Notes under the pieces: generated by a model
What the model was told of the DNA's origin: nothing
What the model saw: only the letters and a program-made list of their open reading frames with translations
Database searches by the model: none
NCBI GenBank assembly: GCA_024516035.1
Contig: CM044964.1
Coordinates: forward strand, 19,225,084 to 19,289,083
Length of the DNA stretch: 64,000 nucleotides
Direction of reading: 5' to 3'
Origin: Bactericera cockerelli
Lineage: Eukaryota; Arthropoda; Insecta; Hemiptera; Triozidae
Program-made: the position numbers and the translations under genes
Shown here: positions 1 through 11,574 of the stretch, in pieces
Numbering within the stretch: position 1 is the stretch's first letter
Layout of the letters: every line of letters starts with the position of its first letter

Positions 1-243
1 GTTAGTAAGTTTGAGTTTGTGACCATATAATAATAAGACCATATAATAATTTAAATAACGACTTATTTGTTTGTAATTTTTTGTAATTTTATTAATGTAA
101 TAAAATGGAACATTGTTCCGTAAATTTATTTAAAAAAAAAAAAAAAAAAAAAAGACTGTAGGTTAGGTGGTAGAAAATGCTTTGAGCATTAACCTTGGCT
201 GGTGGTTTGGTTACCTCCTACTAGAATGTTATTATTATTATTA
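1..243 (+). mobile_element. SINE family A copy split by a poly(A) insertion
   Basis: SINE sequence at 1-39 and 152-243 (GTTTGTGACC..., then GGTTAGGTGGTAGAAAATGC) is interrupted by 40-151, which ends in a 20+ base poly(A) and is flanked by AAGAC (35-39 and 152-156). Confidence 0.75.
40..151 (+). mobile_element. 112-bp poly(A)-tailed insertion in a SINE
   Basis: AT-rich sequence ends in about 22 A and is flanked by the 5-bp duplication AAGAC; probably a severely 5'-truncated LINE tail. It contains the palindrome GGAACATTGTTCC. Confidence 0.6.
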
Positions 244-833
244 AATATGACACGTAACGTAACTAACACAAATTCAATTTTCAACACCAATTTCGTTCTC
301 TAAATATTCCTCTCTTTCTTCCTTGAATTTTATTTTATCCTGTTTTACAATTCGGCCCCTACACTGGCTATGTATTAAATCACATACTCTGTAACCTCCC
401 ACACACATAAGGGTTAACGGAATCCCGAAAAAAATCGCCCTGGTGTAAAAACAATAAACACGTGACCTCGCAAAACGATAATTAATTTTGCGGAACACTT
501 TGTGACTCTCTCTCTCTCCTCCAGACAATCTCTGTCACGGGTCATTCCATTCGGGGCGCCACTTGCATAATTAGAGGAACAACCTCCCCCCCCCCCAAAA
601 AAAAATCGTAAAAAAAAACTCATTAAAAACTTCCTGTCCGAAAAGGCATAGAGACAGGGTCCTGGCATGGACAGAGGATGGGGCCCCAAGAAAAACCACA
701 ACTCAAAGGTCTCGTCAATATAGAAACAATGAAACAGCACATGCTCTACATTTGAAGGATTCGGGGATCTTTGCCTTTGGCTCCATCATGGTTACTTCAT
801 TTATCCTTTGAGATCAGTGTTTCCCAAATTCTT
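244..833. other. No supported feature
   Basis: Unique-looking sequence with a C10/A7 run near 586-605. The frames on minus (274-528, 414-740) overlap, lack splice context and have no protein-like composition. Confidence 0.5.
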
Positions 834-1114
834 TTGTGTTAATCACTTTAGCACAATATTATGAACTGTGCAGTGTGCAGTGTGGGTATAGTATATACAA
901 CACCAGTTAACATATTTGTGTTAAGCACTTTAGCACACTATTATCGACTCTGGAGTGCGGGTATAGTATACAATACCAGTTATCATATTTGTGTTAATCA
1001 CTTTCGTGATATCACAACTACTCAAGCTCGCTTTACTAAATCTACGTTGAATCCGGCCGGGACTTGAATCACCACCTCCAGGTTACAAGTCCATCGCCTT
1101 ATCGATCGAGTTAC
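834..1114 (-). mobile_element. SINE family B with a tandemly repeated 3' junction
   Basis: SINE B lies at 980-1114 on minus (head ATCGATAAGGCGATGGACTT, B box ATTCAAGTCCCGG, body AAAGCGAGCTTGAGTAGTTG). Outside its 3' end TTTGTGTTAA(T/G)CACTTTAGCAC recurs at about 834 and 913, two units of about 78 bp copied from the SINE tail plus flank. Confidence 0.75.
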
Positions 1115-1227
1115 TTGCAAACGGAACCATTTTAAAAGTTGAACCATTCGCGGAACTTTGTTTTTTTTTTTTGAAGGACTAACCTTTGAGACTAACCGTC
1201 TCAAACAGATATTTTTTTTTTTTTTTT

Positions 1228-1390
1228 TTAAAGATGAGTATTTCAAAGCTTTTTTTTCGTAGCCATGAAACAGGAACTACTGTAGACGCTAGTGGTCTGT
1301 GTTGTAGCCTGCCCATCCCGTAGTATGCCTCCCCTCTGATGGGCGAGAAGTCACACAATACTTCCCATTTAGGTGCATCTGTTTCAAGGA
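1228..1390 (-). repeat. Interspersed repeat family I, copy 1
   Basis: On plus: GTAGCCATGAAACAGGAACT, CTGATGGGCGAGAAGTCACA, CAATACTTCCCATTTAGGTG. Four copies in this window; class unknown. Confidence 0.75.
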
Positions 1391-1553
1391 TTTATCAAAC
1401 AACAAAAAATCTTGTGCTTTTGTGTTCAATACACCATTTCATCTAGTGCAGCGTTGTAATTTCAAGGGCCAAAAGATGATACAGGATTAAAATTAAGCTA
1501 AGCCCTCAAGTCGGAATTTCCAACCAATCACAGCACACTATAGTCCGAGTTAA

Positions 1554-1727
1554 GGAATACTGTCCACTTAGATTAAATCTAATATTTATAATTATTCAGC
1601 CCTATAAAACTAAAACTTACCCGACAGATTGTGGAGTTACGGAATTCTGTCCACTTAGATTAAATCTAATCTTTTTTTTAATTCAGCCCTATAATACTAA
1701 ATTTTACCGAACAGATCGTGGAACCTT
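1554..1727 (+). repeat. 87-bp tandem duplication
   Basis: GGAAT(A/T)CTGTCCACTTAGAT starts at 1554 and 1641; both contain AGATTAAATCTAAT and TTCAGCCCTATAA. Confidence 0.85.
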
Positions 1728-2125
1728 CACCTTGCAGAACCTCTTGGTTCCCCGATTGGGAACCACTGTTTTAGATAGTCTCTTTGGTATACATGGCACT
1801 GGCTATTCTTCGACGGCTAATCTTTTGTTTGAGTCCATGGGAGCATGAAATTAATTTGAATAGTTGAAAATAATAAACCTCCAGTCATTAGTTTCATCAT
1901 TTGTCAATGCCTACAGGTCGAGTCATTATTGCAGACAGAAGACAGAACATGTTTCTGATGCTATCCGAATTGTGGTTTTTTGAGTTGAAACCGCTCTTGT
2001 TAGCATGTATCTTATGTTGTGAGGAAGATGGACTATGGTAGTGAAATCTGAAACAAATAATAATGCGGTGTTCAAGTAATGACGTCGGCCATAATGATCC
2101 CCAAGCGCCAATGTGGATAGTAATA

Positions 2126-2350
2126 ATTAAAATAATAATAACACTCTTTAGTGGAAGGTAACCACCAGGCGAGGTTAATGCTCAAAGCATTTTCTACCAC
2201 CTAACCTTTAGTGTCTTATTATTATGTGGTCACAATCTCAAATTGATGAGGAAAAATTCATGCACTGCAATGGGTGGGATTCGAACCAACGGATCCCTAC
2301 GCTACCTGGATTAGCAGACTAGAGCGTTAACCACTTGGCTACCAGCGCAC
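2126..2350 (-). mobile_element. SINE family A, near full length
   Basis: Read on minus: tRNA-like head (GCCAAGTGGTTAACG A-box region, GGTTCGAATCC B box), body TTTTTCCTCATCAATTTGAG and GGTTAGGTGGTAGAAAATGC, end CCACTAAAGAGTG plus TTA-type tail. Reference copy for the family. Confidence 0.85.
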
Positions 2351-3183
2351 TTGGTGGATCGGTCAAAAAAAAATAGAAGAAGAAATATTGAGAAGAAGAG
2401 AAGCTTCATTACAAAGTTACAAGTTACAAAGTTACATGTCACTTCTAAACTTTTGACATAAAAAAAGCAATGTAGGATCAAATGAAAATCAACTTAAAAT
2501 TTTGTTATAAAGGTGGTCGGCACTCCAGACAGCCATGGTACAAATAAACAGACTTATGAAAATAATATTATTTGTAATACAATAACAACTTCTTCACAGA
2601 CGTAGCCAGCAACAGAACTCAGGCTAATGAAAGAACATCCAGTCCATGGTCATATCTGTCAGCCAGTCTGAAGTCAATATTTGTAGTTATAATTACATGT
2701 ATTGAGGTATTTTGGTTTTAATACACGAGATTCATCAGAAGGGTGTCAGACCCTCCTTGACTAAAAAGGCCTTTGAATTTGAATTTCATTGATATTAATT
2801 AGATACTCTGACCGTAATAAAGTTTCTCTAAGACTTTCCCAACACCTGGTACATTCCTGGGACCCCACAGGGGTGGTAGTTTGTTAGCTCTATCCTGCTG
2901 TTCTGAGTGTTAAATATGTACTTAGCCACTCTTAAACATTTAAATAACAGCCAAGGATACCTTCTGACTGAAGGCGATTGTACCCGACATTCGTTCTGGT
3001 ACTTCTTCTGGACTTCTGAGGACGGAAAAAAATGAATATGAGTAATGGCCTACAACGAACAACAATGACCAAGAACATTTAGAAATGGAAAAAGATAACA
3101 TAAATCTGAACTTCATGGAAAGTTAATAATTTTACTATGATATGTACACCTATTAGGGTTTTTTAAGATATAATATGTACTTT
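2351..3183. other. No supported feature
   Basis: AT-rich sequence; nothing recognised apart from small repeats of ACAAAGTTAC near 2409-2430. Confidence 0.4.
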
Positions 3184-3369
3184 GTTGAATGATAATAGAG
3201 CCCTTTGAAAAAAGAAGAAGATAAATCTTCATCGTCATTTAACGCAGCGATCAGTTCCTGGTCCCTTGCATCTATCTCTAATTTTAATGTGCGTCCCTTA
3301 AGTCCATTCTGTGTATTTTTCTTCTGAACAGTGGTCACTGTGAGGGTCCTCAATTCCTCATCCCTACTG
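3184..3369 (-). CDS. Candidate internal exon, no family recognised
   Basis: On the minus strand an acceptor-like ACTTCTTAG precedes an open stretch of about 62 codons with acidic, protein-like composition (LKGRTLKLEIDARDQELIAAL, then NDDEDLSSSFFKG). A donor-like GTACAT follows at about 3183. There is no ATG at the start. Splice signals are weak and no partner exons were found, so this may be chance. Confidence 0.22.
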
Positions 3370-4719
3370 CTCGACTAAGAAGTTGCTTCCTCGGTTATAT
3401 TGAAGATTAAGTTTTCACATTGAAAGGATTCAGAGTTAAATCATTAGCTTCAGTGTCCCTGTATATTGGTTTGCCGGTGTTTGATGATCCGCAAAACCAT
3501 AGGTCTGTCGACTGAGTCAGCAGGAAAGCTCAGCCATCGAAAGTGGTTCTGACTAGACCATTAGGCAGTCAGTCTAGTCTTACCCGCTCTATGACGAGAG
3601 CGTAGCCAGTTCGGTGTCCGAATAGCGCGAGTGCCCGCCGGGATATTATTTGTGTACCATCTTAATACGTTCAGTGTTTGTTAACAATGATAATTAATGT
3701 ATAATAATTATATATAAGTGTCATTATCTCTACTTCAACATTGGTCTCCCTTCGTTTATTTTCTTAACTTTAATTATTTAGTTTTAAGGTATGATGGCGT
3801 ATTCGAACACTTGGCCATAGGCCATCCCAACCGCCTTTGAGGATGATCAGGGATCGCCTCCGAACGATCCTGTTCCTCAAACGATCACCCGAACATGACG
3901 GTGATTAGATCATACAATATTTCAGGGTTTATGTCTAATTGTCTATGTTTATCATGTACCTAATCTACTCATGTACCTACTACCTACTCAACTATTTGCT
4001 AAGGTTTGATAACAAGTGAAATACCTGCGCTATTAGAAGCATATTCGACCTAACAGGAAGCTATGGTTACTTGGTAGGTCTTAGTCACGTTCAAATTAGA
4101 AAAAAATGTAAGATTCCAAATGTATACCTACCTCTTGATGCCCGTGATATAGATCTCATTCAGTTACAGATCTCATTTTGTCACCAACATCTAGGTTGGT
4201 ATAATATGATTTAGTCCAAAAATTTTTTTAGGAATTAACGCAGTTTATTGAGACAATTAATCATCCATTAATCATTTTTTTCACGATGGTATCATGACGG
4301 TATTAATAAATAATGGTATAGTAACTGGTAATCCAGCCCCATCTTCATAAGGTGGACTCCTAACAACTTTTAGAAAGAGCACATTATATTTTCTAACAAG
4401 AGGATATAAAACGACAATAAACCCAAAAAAACTTCCTTAAAAAATCCATGGGGGTAAAAAAGCACTGACAACTAAAATGAAAGAATCGATGAAAACTTCA
4501 ACAAGAAGACGACAACAGAAGTCGAGTAGTGTGCTGTTAGACTTTGAAATGGTCAATTACCGAGTTCATAATTTTTATGATAACAGAAGTGTTTTTTATT
4601 GTTATTTAAAGAAGAGAATCATCACCTCACCACCCTTCTCATTCTAACGCGATATCATATCGCTCAGGCGGTACATGTCCTTTGAAGATGATATTGTCAG
4701 AATGGATAGGAACATAAAA
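3370..4719. other. Mostly featureless; possible LTR-like promoter region
   Basis: 3430-3920 is less AT-rich. TATATAAG (3710) is followed by a GGTCTCCC... block and then ATGGCGTATTCGAACACTTGG at 3793; this could be an LTR end with a primer-binding site, but no paired LTR or internal coding sequence was found. The remainder is featureless. Confidence 0.2.
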
Positions 4720-5275
4720 ACGCTGTGATTTTTTACTCATCTTTTTTTTATACCTCTTTTTCTATTTTGTTTTGATCTTCTTCTTTTCGTGTTTTTTCCT
4801 TCTTATTTTCTTTGAGTTCTTCTTTAGTTTTTTTCTTCTTCTAATACAGTAATCATTTCCTTCGTCAGCATAATCATTTCCTTCCATGTCTTTTTTCTTT
4901 CCTTTTGTCTTTAATATCTATGTTGTATTGTTTCTTCTTGTGTATTTTTCTTTTATCATAATTTTCCTTTGACTTTGTTTCTTCTTCTGTTCTTTGTGTG
5001 TCCTCTTTCATATTGATCATTTTCTTCAACATCATCTGAACTATCTCTCTAGGTTTGTTTTGCATCTTCTCTATGAATTTGATGTTGGTATCTTTGTCTT
5101 ATTTTCATCGTCTCCTTTGTCTCATTCTTCTTCTTTCGTTATCAATTTAGATTCTTTTCTCTTGTTCATTTCTTCCTCAAATTAGAATACTTTTATTATT
5201 TCTTCTTTTTTTGTCTTCTTCTGCTCGTTATCTCTATCTCTCTCTCCCACTCTCTGTCTCTCTCTCTCTCTCTCT
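4720..5275 (+). repeat. Long polypyrimidine-rich stretch
   Basis: About 550 bp with strong T/C excess on plus (TTCTTCTTT-type), ending in (TC)n at 5227-5273. Nothing else is seen. Confidence 0.8.
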
Positions 5276-6097
5276 AAATTGAATATCATCTTTTGGCTTG
5301 AGGTTCCGTTGACATGAATGAAGCCTTTAATGACTATCTACCCTCATCAAAGGATCATAAGATGATAGCAGTGTCATTAAAAATATCATAATAGACATCC
5401 ACATTTATCATTCAGTTCGTGATAACACTTCTACTTTGAGGGCATCTCTGGTAACAAATACTCAAGTGAAGCTATTATCATGTTCTAACACCATATTAAA
5501 CATCATATCACTGACATCATTATGTTAACATACATCACAGGGATCCCTTGTAACATCACTTCAACATAATGTTACGTCATTGTTGGAGTGACATTACAAA
5601 AGTAAAAGGGACAGTGGTACTTCATGAGTTGTTTTTCTTACGAGTTTCTCTTTCGGAGCTTTTGTTGATAATATTTTCTTTAATGATCTTGTAGATGTGG
5701 AAGTTTTGTTGTTAGAAAAGGGTTGCTCAGGGTGTTCTTTACATACTTTGAGGGTGTTGTTGATTTAAAAAAGATTTTAATGGTACCTGTTTTTAATACT
5801 TTCCTATCATCATAATTATTTAATATTCATTCAAAGGTTTGACAGGTGGCGGTAATTTCTTTGGATAGTTACAATATCAGTGTTATGAATGGAGTTATAT
5901 TTCATGTTGTAGTGATTTGATGAAGTGAAATGATTTTCTTGAGTAATCGTGTGAACCGCTTTCATCTGGATCAGTACTTGGTAATGTCTGATGATTATGT
6001 ACATTCACCACATTAATCTTGAGGGGCTCTATTTGGTGGAGACAATGAACAACTCCAATACCTCTGCCTTGGTATGACATCGAATTTTCAAGTTTTC
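5276..6097. other. No supported feature
   Basis: AT-rich; short ACATCA/TAACATCA words recur at 5480-5600 without a clear period. Confidence 0.4.
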
Positions 6098-6512
6098 AGT
6101 TGTTGATATTACGTTTAATGATCATTTGGTTGACCGGCGTTTCACTCACTATTCTGAAGGTACATACACAGATACACACATTAACCTCACCCACCAGGTC
6201 GGGGTTCAAATCCTTACAGCAAAATATAAATTTTGCATGCTCAAACTTGCTTATTTACCAAATAATGATGAATTCAAACCCAATTTAGGCGCCAATCTAT
6301 ATTTACTAACAATAATTTCAGCAGTATTGGGTGCCAAATGGAACAAGTCTTTCAGTATGGTCAAAAACTTTGTTTGGGTGAACACACAGTTCTCAATTCA
6401 ATTAATGAAAAATAAATCAATTAATGTTTAAAAACACAATAAAATAATAACTATGACAAATTTACACATCACTTTTTACTTCATCATATAACTTCAAAGA
6501 TCCTACCAACCA

Positions 6513-6702
6513 GCATCGATAGAGTGTTGAATGCACCAGTTCTCGTATACGATCACCGACATTAAGCAACGTCCAGTGAGGTTAAGACTTCGTGATAATG
6601 TCATTCCGGCGCAACCCAGGCTGGGTAAGGTTAATGTGGGTAGCAGGTTTGTGAGATTTCTGCAAATGGACGGTAACAAAACCAAAAAATAATAATAAAA
6701 AA
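6513..6702 (+). mobile_element. 5S rRNA-derived SINE (family D), copy 1
   Basis: The head TTGAATGCACCAGTTCTCGT, GATCACCGACATTAAGCAAC follows the 5S rRNA internal region (GATC.CCGAAGTTAAGCAACG). The body CAACCCAGGCTGGGTAAGGT and ATGTGGGTAGC leads to an AAAATAATAATAAAAAAA tail. SINE3-type. Confidence 0.75.
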
Positions 6703-7135
6703 ATGTTGATATTACGTTTAATGATCATTTGGTTGACCGGTGTTTCACTCACTATTCTGAAGGTACATACACAGATACACAATTACACACATTAACTTCA
6801 TCCACCAGGTTGGGGTTCAAATCCTTACAGCAGAATATAAATTTTGCATGCTCATGTACCTACACAAACTTGCTTACCTACCAACTGAAAACGAATTCAA
6901 ACCCAATTTAGTAATAAGTATATTTATTGAACGGGAATAACCCTATACAAACATAAGAATACAAGCATGGGAAACATGAAATGGTAACGCTTATGAAAAT
7001 AGTAAAAATAAATCACAAGTATAAGTTTTCAAAAATATCACAGTAAAAATGCAAAAAATAAGCTGTTTATATTTACTCATCACTTTCTACGTCAATTTAT
7101 ATTTACTCATCACTTTCTACGTCATCATACAACTT

Positions 7136-7312
7136 CGATAGCGCGTTGAATGCACCAGTACTCGTATAGGATCACCGACATTAAGCAACGTCCAGTGAAT
7201 TTAACACTTCGTGTCCGGCGCAACCCAGGCTGGGTAAGGCTAATGTGGGTAGCAAGTTTGTGAGTTTTCTGCATATGGAGGGTAACAAAGCCAAATGATA
7301 ATTAAAAAAATC
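7136..7312 (+). mobile_element. 5S rRNA-derived SINE (family D), copy 2
   Basis: Copy within the second unit of the 605-bp duplication; the same head and body with a deletion in the middle (ACTTCGTG then TCCGGCGCAAC). Confidence 0.75.
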
Positions 7313-9254
7313 CTACCACCCTACGGCCTAGAGAATAGCAACTCTGGGGGCTACGCCATGTATACCATTCAAGCTAGACGCCGCTTCACATCAGATATCC
7401 TGCAGAAACGGGTATATTTGACACAAAGTCTCATAAATACATTTATGTACCTACATACCTGTATTATATGGCATCTGCGGATACCATCCCATTCCAGGAT
7501 ACCAAACAAATCGTCTCAGTTCACGGCAGACATCACAACTCTTACTAAATTAATTAATGTACACATAGATGACATCAAGTTCCATAATATTCCCGACAGG
7601 TAGCCGATTCCCATAAGAGGCGACATAGAGCCATCGCTCTCCTGTCAATAAAAAGTAGAGAGAATAGGTAGAATATAAAAATGGAGAGCTTTGCTAATTT
7701 TTCCACATTCTTGACGAATCTATCATTATAAGTTTCAGTCATTAGCTCAAGAAGAACCATTATTGCCTCCATTAGCGCTCGTAATACCGCTATATTTTTT
7801 ATCTAATCAGATTCTAACGACAAAGTCTTGGAGCTTTACCTACCTCTGACTTGTTGCTGGTCTCACAGGCGACGTGATTGTGATAGGTAATTACTAATTA
7901 CCTGATAGTTTCTCTAATTACTCATCCTAATTGCCAGTATTTTTAAAAGTCTGGTCCTCGCGATACATGCATTGAAAACATTTTCTAATCTGGACCAATC
8001 TTGAGTATTATGTAAAAGAGAAATATGAGTGGATTTGTATAATATAAATGAACAAACATTGTTCACGATGACGCCACCCTATGATGATGATTGGCAAAGT
8101 GAGTATGAGTAGTTGTGATATCACGAAAGTGATTAACAAGAATATGATAACTTTTTTTTTAATATAACTTTAAATTTATAGTAAATCTATGGTAAGCCAA
8201 GTGTAAGACAGTTTAAGTGGTAATAATAAAAATAGATCAATAATACTTATAACCAAGTATATACAATATACATATATGTAGGTATAACTACATTTGAGTA
8301 CCTTCATACCTTTCTAGTTTTGTGTAAAACATTTCTAATCAGGTATTGGTCAAATAGAAAGATAGAATTTTTTTAGAAAATTCTGCATGACCAGGATAGA
8401 AGCCTGATACACAAATTCTGCCTGTGACACAAAATCTACAGGTTCAACACAGCTTCGAGAAAGTTGGGCAATAGTGAGTCAACCGCGCACAAGACGCATA
8501 CAAAAAACCTCTATACTTCCTTAAAAAAACAAATGGCAAAACCCAGCAAACACGGAGATCAATTTCATTGTAATGCGAGAGTAAAAAAAAAAACGAAGTC
8601 TTTAATAAAACTCTAATTAATCGCCAATTAATTACCTGAAAAGTTATAACGACCATAAAAACAAGTCCACAGGAATTCCGCAGCAAAAGTTCCAATTAGC
8701 GAGAAAAGGACTTTAGCAAATAAGGTAAATTTCGCGCAAGTGATTTATTGGAAGAAATTGTATCTCTTGTGCGCGGTATCCTAATTTGCAGAAATAATAA
8801 ATTTCATCTGGCGTGAATGTTGGAATGGACGCACTGAGGCTGGAATTTTAGTTGACTGGTACCTAAAATACTAGGGACAAAAGTCTTCCTCTTGGTTTTT
8901 TTTTTTTTTTTCTACTGACAAAGTGTTGCATTAGTTGCAAATTTTATTGGTGATTAGATAACTTGTCACATAATACCTTATCCAAAAATATTTTAGTTAA
9001 AAAAAGTTATAGGTAATAAATAAAGTCCGACTTCAGGGTGCCTATTTTTGTTGAAATACTAATTTACAATTCGGCCCTTAAACTTGATTTTCGTGAGTAG
9101 TGAAAATAGTGCTGGTAATGGAGAAAAAGAAGAGAGAATATATTAATGTCCATCTATAATATCTATATCACAATTCTGTCTTATGACTTACTGAGAATTA
9201 CTTAATGCCTAATTAAATGCTGAATACGAAAAATAAAGTTAGATCAAATCAAAA
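7313..9254. other. No supported gene
   Basis: Only the SINE B tail at 8098-8155 is recognised; several small frames lack support. Confidence 0.4.
8098..8155 (+). mobile_element. SINE family B, 3' end only
   Basis: TATGAGTAGTTGTGATATCA, CGAAAGTGATTAACAAGAAT then a T run. Confidence 0.65.
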
Positions 9255-9510
9255 GATGATTTCTTTATGGTGAAGACCTCTTTACATGTTATGTGGGTAG
9301 AGCAGCATTACTAAGAGCCTCCTTCATTTTTCGTATTCTATTACATTAATTTATTTATACTCTGGTAATGCAGCCACTGGTCGTTACTCATACAAGTAAC
9401 TACTCATTTTTCCTCACGAGGTATGAGTTGAACCTGAACATCCAAGTACAGTAGCAGAAAAAATCCTGTCCCACTGTAGCGCGCTATCTCACTCGGCCCC
9501 GGTGACTACT
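9255..9510 (-). mobile_element. SINE family C with internal deletion
   Basis: Body and 3' end are clear (TACTAAGAGCCTCCTTCATT; ACTCATTTTTCCTCACGAGG on plus) but the B-box region is deleted, leaving ...GCGCTATCTCACTCGG...GGTGACTACT at the head. Confidence 0.7.
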
Positions 9511-9670
9511 CTGAATTCTTAATTATTATTATTTTTTTTTTTTTTTTCCAATAACTTTATTATATTTTCTTTTCATACACATCCTTCATTTAATATTCAA
9601 TAGTTACTGTTGTTATTATTATTAAACTTTTCATTAGATTAATTAATAATTATCCATCTTAATATCTTAG

Positions 9671-9920
9671 TCCTCAGGGTGCCCTTTTTCGCTCAACACT
9701 ACCTCGTGTTTCAAATGACCATCGGTATGAGCTTTTACGTCGAAAGTCCAATCCGAGTTTATCTGCCGTGGCGGCTATTGTAAAAGCCGGCAGTCTTCAG
9801 TCGGCCCGGTCACTCAAAGGCCATCGCCGCAATTTCAGAATTGTTGATGCGTCAAAAAGCTTCCTCCTTCATCGCAATCAAAAGCCAAGACACGCATCGG
9901 TAAAGCAACAGTGTGTTTAA
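9671..9920 (+). CDS. Candidate terminal exon, no family recognised
   Basis: After an acceptor-like AATATCTTAG ending at 9670 the sequence is open for 83 codons to TAA (9918-9920), with no internal ATG start needed. The product is basic and serine-rich (YELLRRKSNPSLSAVAAIVK, then SARSLKGHRRNFRIVDASKS). The stretch is clearly richer in G+C than its surroundings and has balanced residue use, unlike the random frames elsewhere in this window. It could be the C-terminus of a host protein or a fragment of an unknown repeat. No upstream exon was identified. Confidence 0.35.
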
Positions 9921-10271
9921 TGTGTACCGAGCCAGGGTATATACAGGGTGATTGGGTGAACCCTACGCTGTAATATTAATAATACTCTTTAGTTGGAAGA
10001 GTATTATTAAAAGTATTATTTAAGGTTGTTGAAGTAATATTTCACAGTCCCACAATAGGGTTTAGTAATAATAATATATAAAATAATAACTCTTTACAAG
10101 AATAATATTGACAAAGGGCGTGATTATTGCCTGAGGCAAGATCTGCCATCAAACCCATTGATGAGGAATTGAGGAGCCGCGGGTTTTAGTTTAGGGTAGG
10201 CAGGCATGGATACCGGGCGGTGCATTTCTGAGTCCCACACTTTTTGGAATGAGCTTTCCCCTCCACATAAA

Positions 10272-10341
10272 AAAACCAAAAGGAGAGGTTAATACTCAAA
10301 ACATTTTCTACTACCTGCCGCTCAGAGTTTTATTATTATTT
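10272..10341 (-). mobile_element. SINE family A fragment
   Basis: A diverged piece of the 3' body (GAGGTTAATACTCAAAACAT, ACTACCTGCCGCTCAGAG) ending in a TTATTATT tail. Confidence 0.5.
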
Positions 10342-10504
10342 ATTAATATTAAAAAAATACAATACAATTCCACCCATGAAATACATAAGACCTTGTTGAC
10401 TGCTGAAATCACGCTAACCTGGTGTTTTGAAATGTTAATGATCTACTAAATGCATGAGCAAATCTGTTAGGAAGTAATAAAAACACAAGGCTTTCTGTAC
10501 CTAG

Positions 10505-10865
10505 GATGTTTTATTTAGTTGGCAAATGCCAATTACGAATCAAAGAATCAGTCGGTATGGGGACTACTGTTTTCAGAAGACATTGTTTCTAACAAGATTT
10601 GGATTCTTTGGTCTAGGTACGCCATTATTTTCTTCACTTCACTTTTCATCAGGATGAGAGGGGTGGGAGTACCGGAGAGGTACTCCCACCTAGATCCAGG
10701 AGATTCTAGATCCTTCACCACATTTCCACCAGAAGCAAATGCCGCCATCTGGAATGATGTTTTTGGCTGTTGGGGTCCTTTGTGAATTTTTTTTCATCAT
10801 ACATGTCTTGTTTCAATGTTTGCTGTGAATTTTGATTTTGTGAGTTGAGTTGATGTTATTCTAGT

Positions 10866-10905
<40 letters not shown>

Positions 10906-11330
10906 CTTTCTTTTGGTATTTTTTTATATTATTTTTCTGTACCGAGGATGTTTTATTCAATTGACAAATGCCCATTACGAGTCAAAGAATCTGCTGGGAT
11001 TGAGACTACAGTTTTCATCAGAAGACATTGTTTTTAGCAAGGTTTGGATTCTTTGGGCTAGGTACGCCATTATTTTTTTTTTTTTGGCTTCACTTTTCAT
11101 CAGGAAGAGTGGGGTGGGAGTACTGGAAAGGTATGCGTCCAGGAGATTCTAGATTGCTTCCCATCCTTCACCACATTTCCACCAGAAGCAAATGTCGCCA
11201 TCTGGAATGATTTTTTTGGTTGTTGGGGATCTTTGTGAAATCTTCTTTCTCGTAAATTTCTTGTTTGCTGTGAATTTTGATTTTGAGAGATGTGCTGATG
11301 TTGTTTTTAGTGTTATTATTATTATTTTTT
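10505..11330 (+). repeat. About 435-bp tandem duplication, two units
   Basis: Units at about 10505-10880 and 10938-11330 share GGATGTTTTATT, CTAGGTACGCCATTATTTT, CAGGAGATTCTAGAT, CCACCAGAAGCAAATG and TTTGCTGTGAATTTTGATTT. They are separated by a T run (10868-10904). A weaker third echo is at 11430-11545. Confidence 0.8.
10662..10690. repeat. 29-bp perfect hairpin (12+5+12)
   Basis: GGTGGGAGTACC and its complement flank GGAGA. The second copy of the duplicated block has a decayed version at about 11112-11138. Confidence 0.95.
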
Positions 11331-11574
11331 TTGTTTTGATTTTTTATAATTTTTTCAATTTTTTTGTTGTTTTTTTTTTCTTTTATAATTTTTTTTGTTT
11401 TCAACTTTCATATTGTCATCTGAAATGTTTATTTTGGTGTTATATGCTAAACTTTAGTAGATGCATCTTCTTTTTCTTCTCCATAAATTCCTTGTTTCCT
11501 GAGAATTTTGATAGTGTCATGGTGTTTGGCAAGCATTGTCATCATAACATCTAATTTTGGAGCTCAGTGTCGTC

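Larger units (their letters stand above)
6098..7312 (+). repeat. 605-bp tandem duplication, two units
   Basis: TGTTGATATTACGTTTAATG starts at about 6098 and 6703. Both units share CATTTGGTTGACCGG, GGTACATACACAGATACACA, TCAAATCCTTACAGCA and end in a 5S-derived SINE. The units have diverged by several indels. A small further duplication (TATTTACTCATCACTTTCTA) lies at 7069-7128. Confidence 0.85.

Noticed and set aside
3640..3900. LTR retrotransposon promoter/primer-binding region
   Set aside because: TATA-like and PBS-like words are present, but there is no second LTR, polypurine tract or gag/pol sequence nearby.
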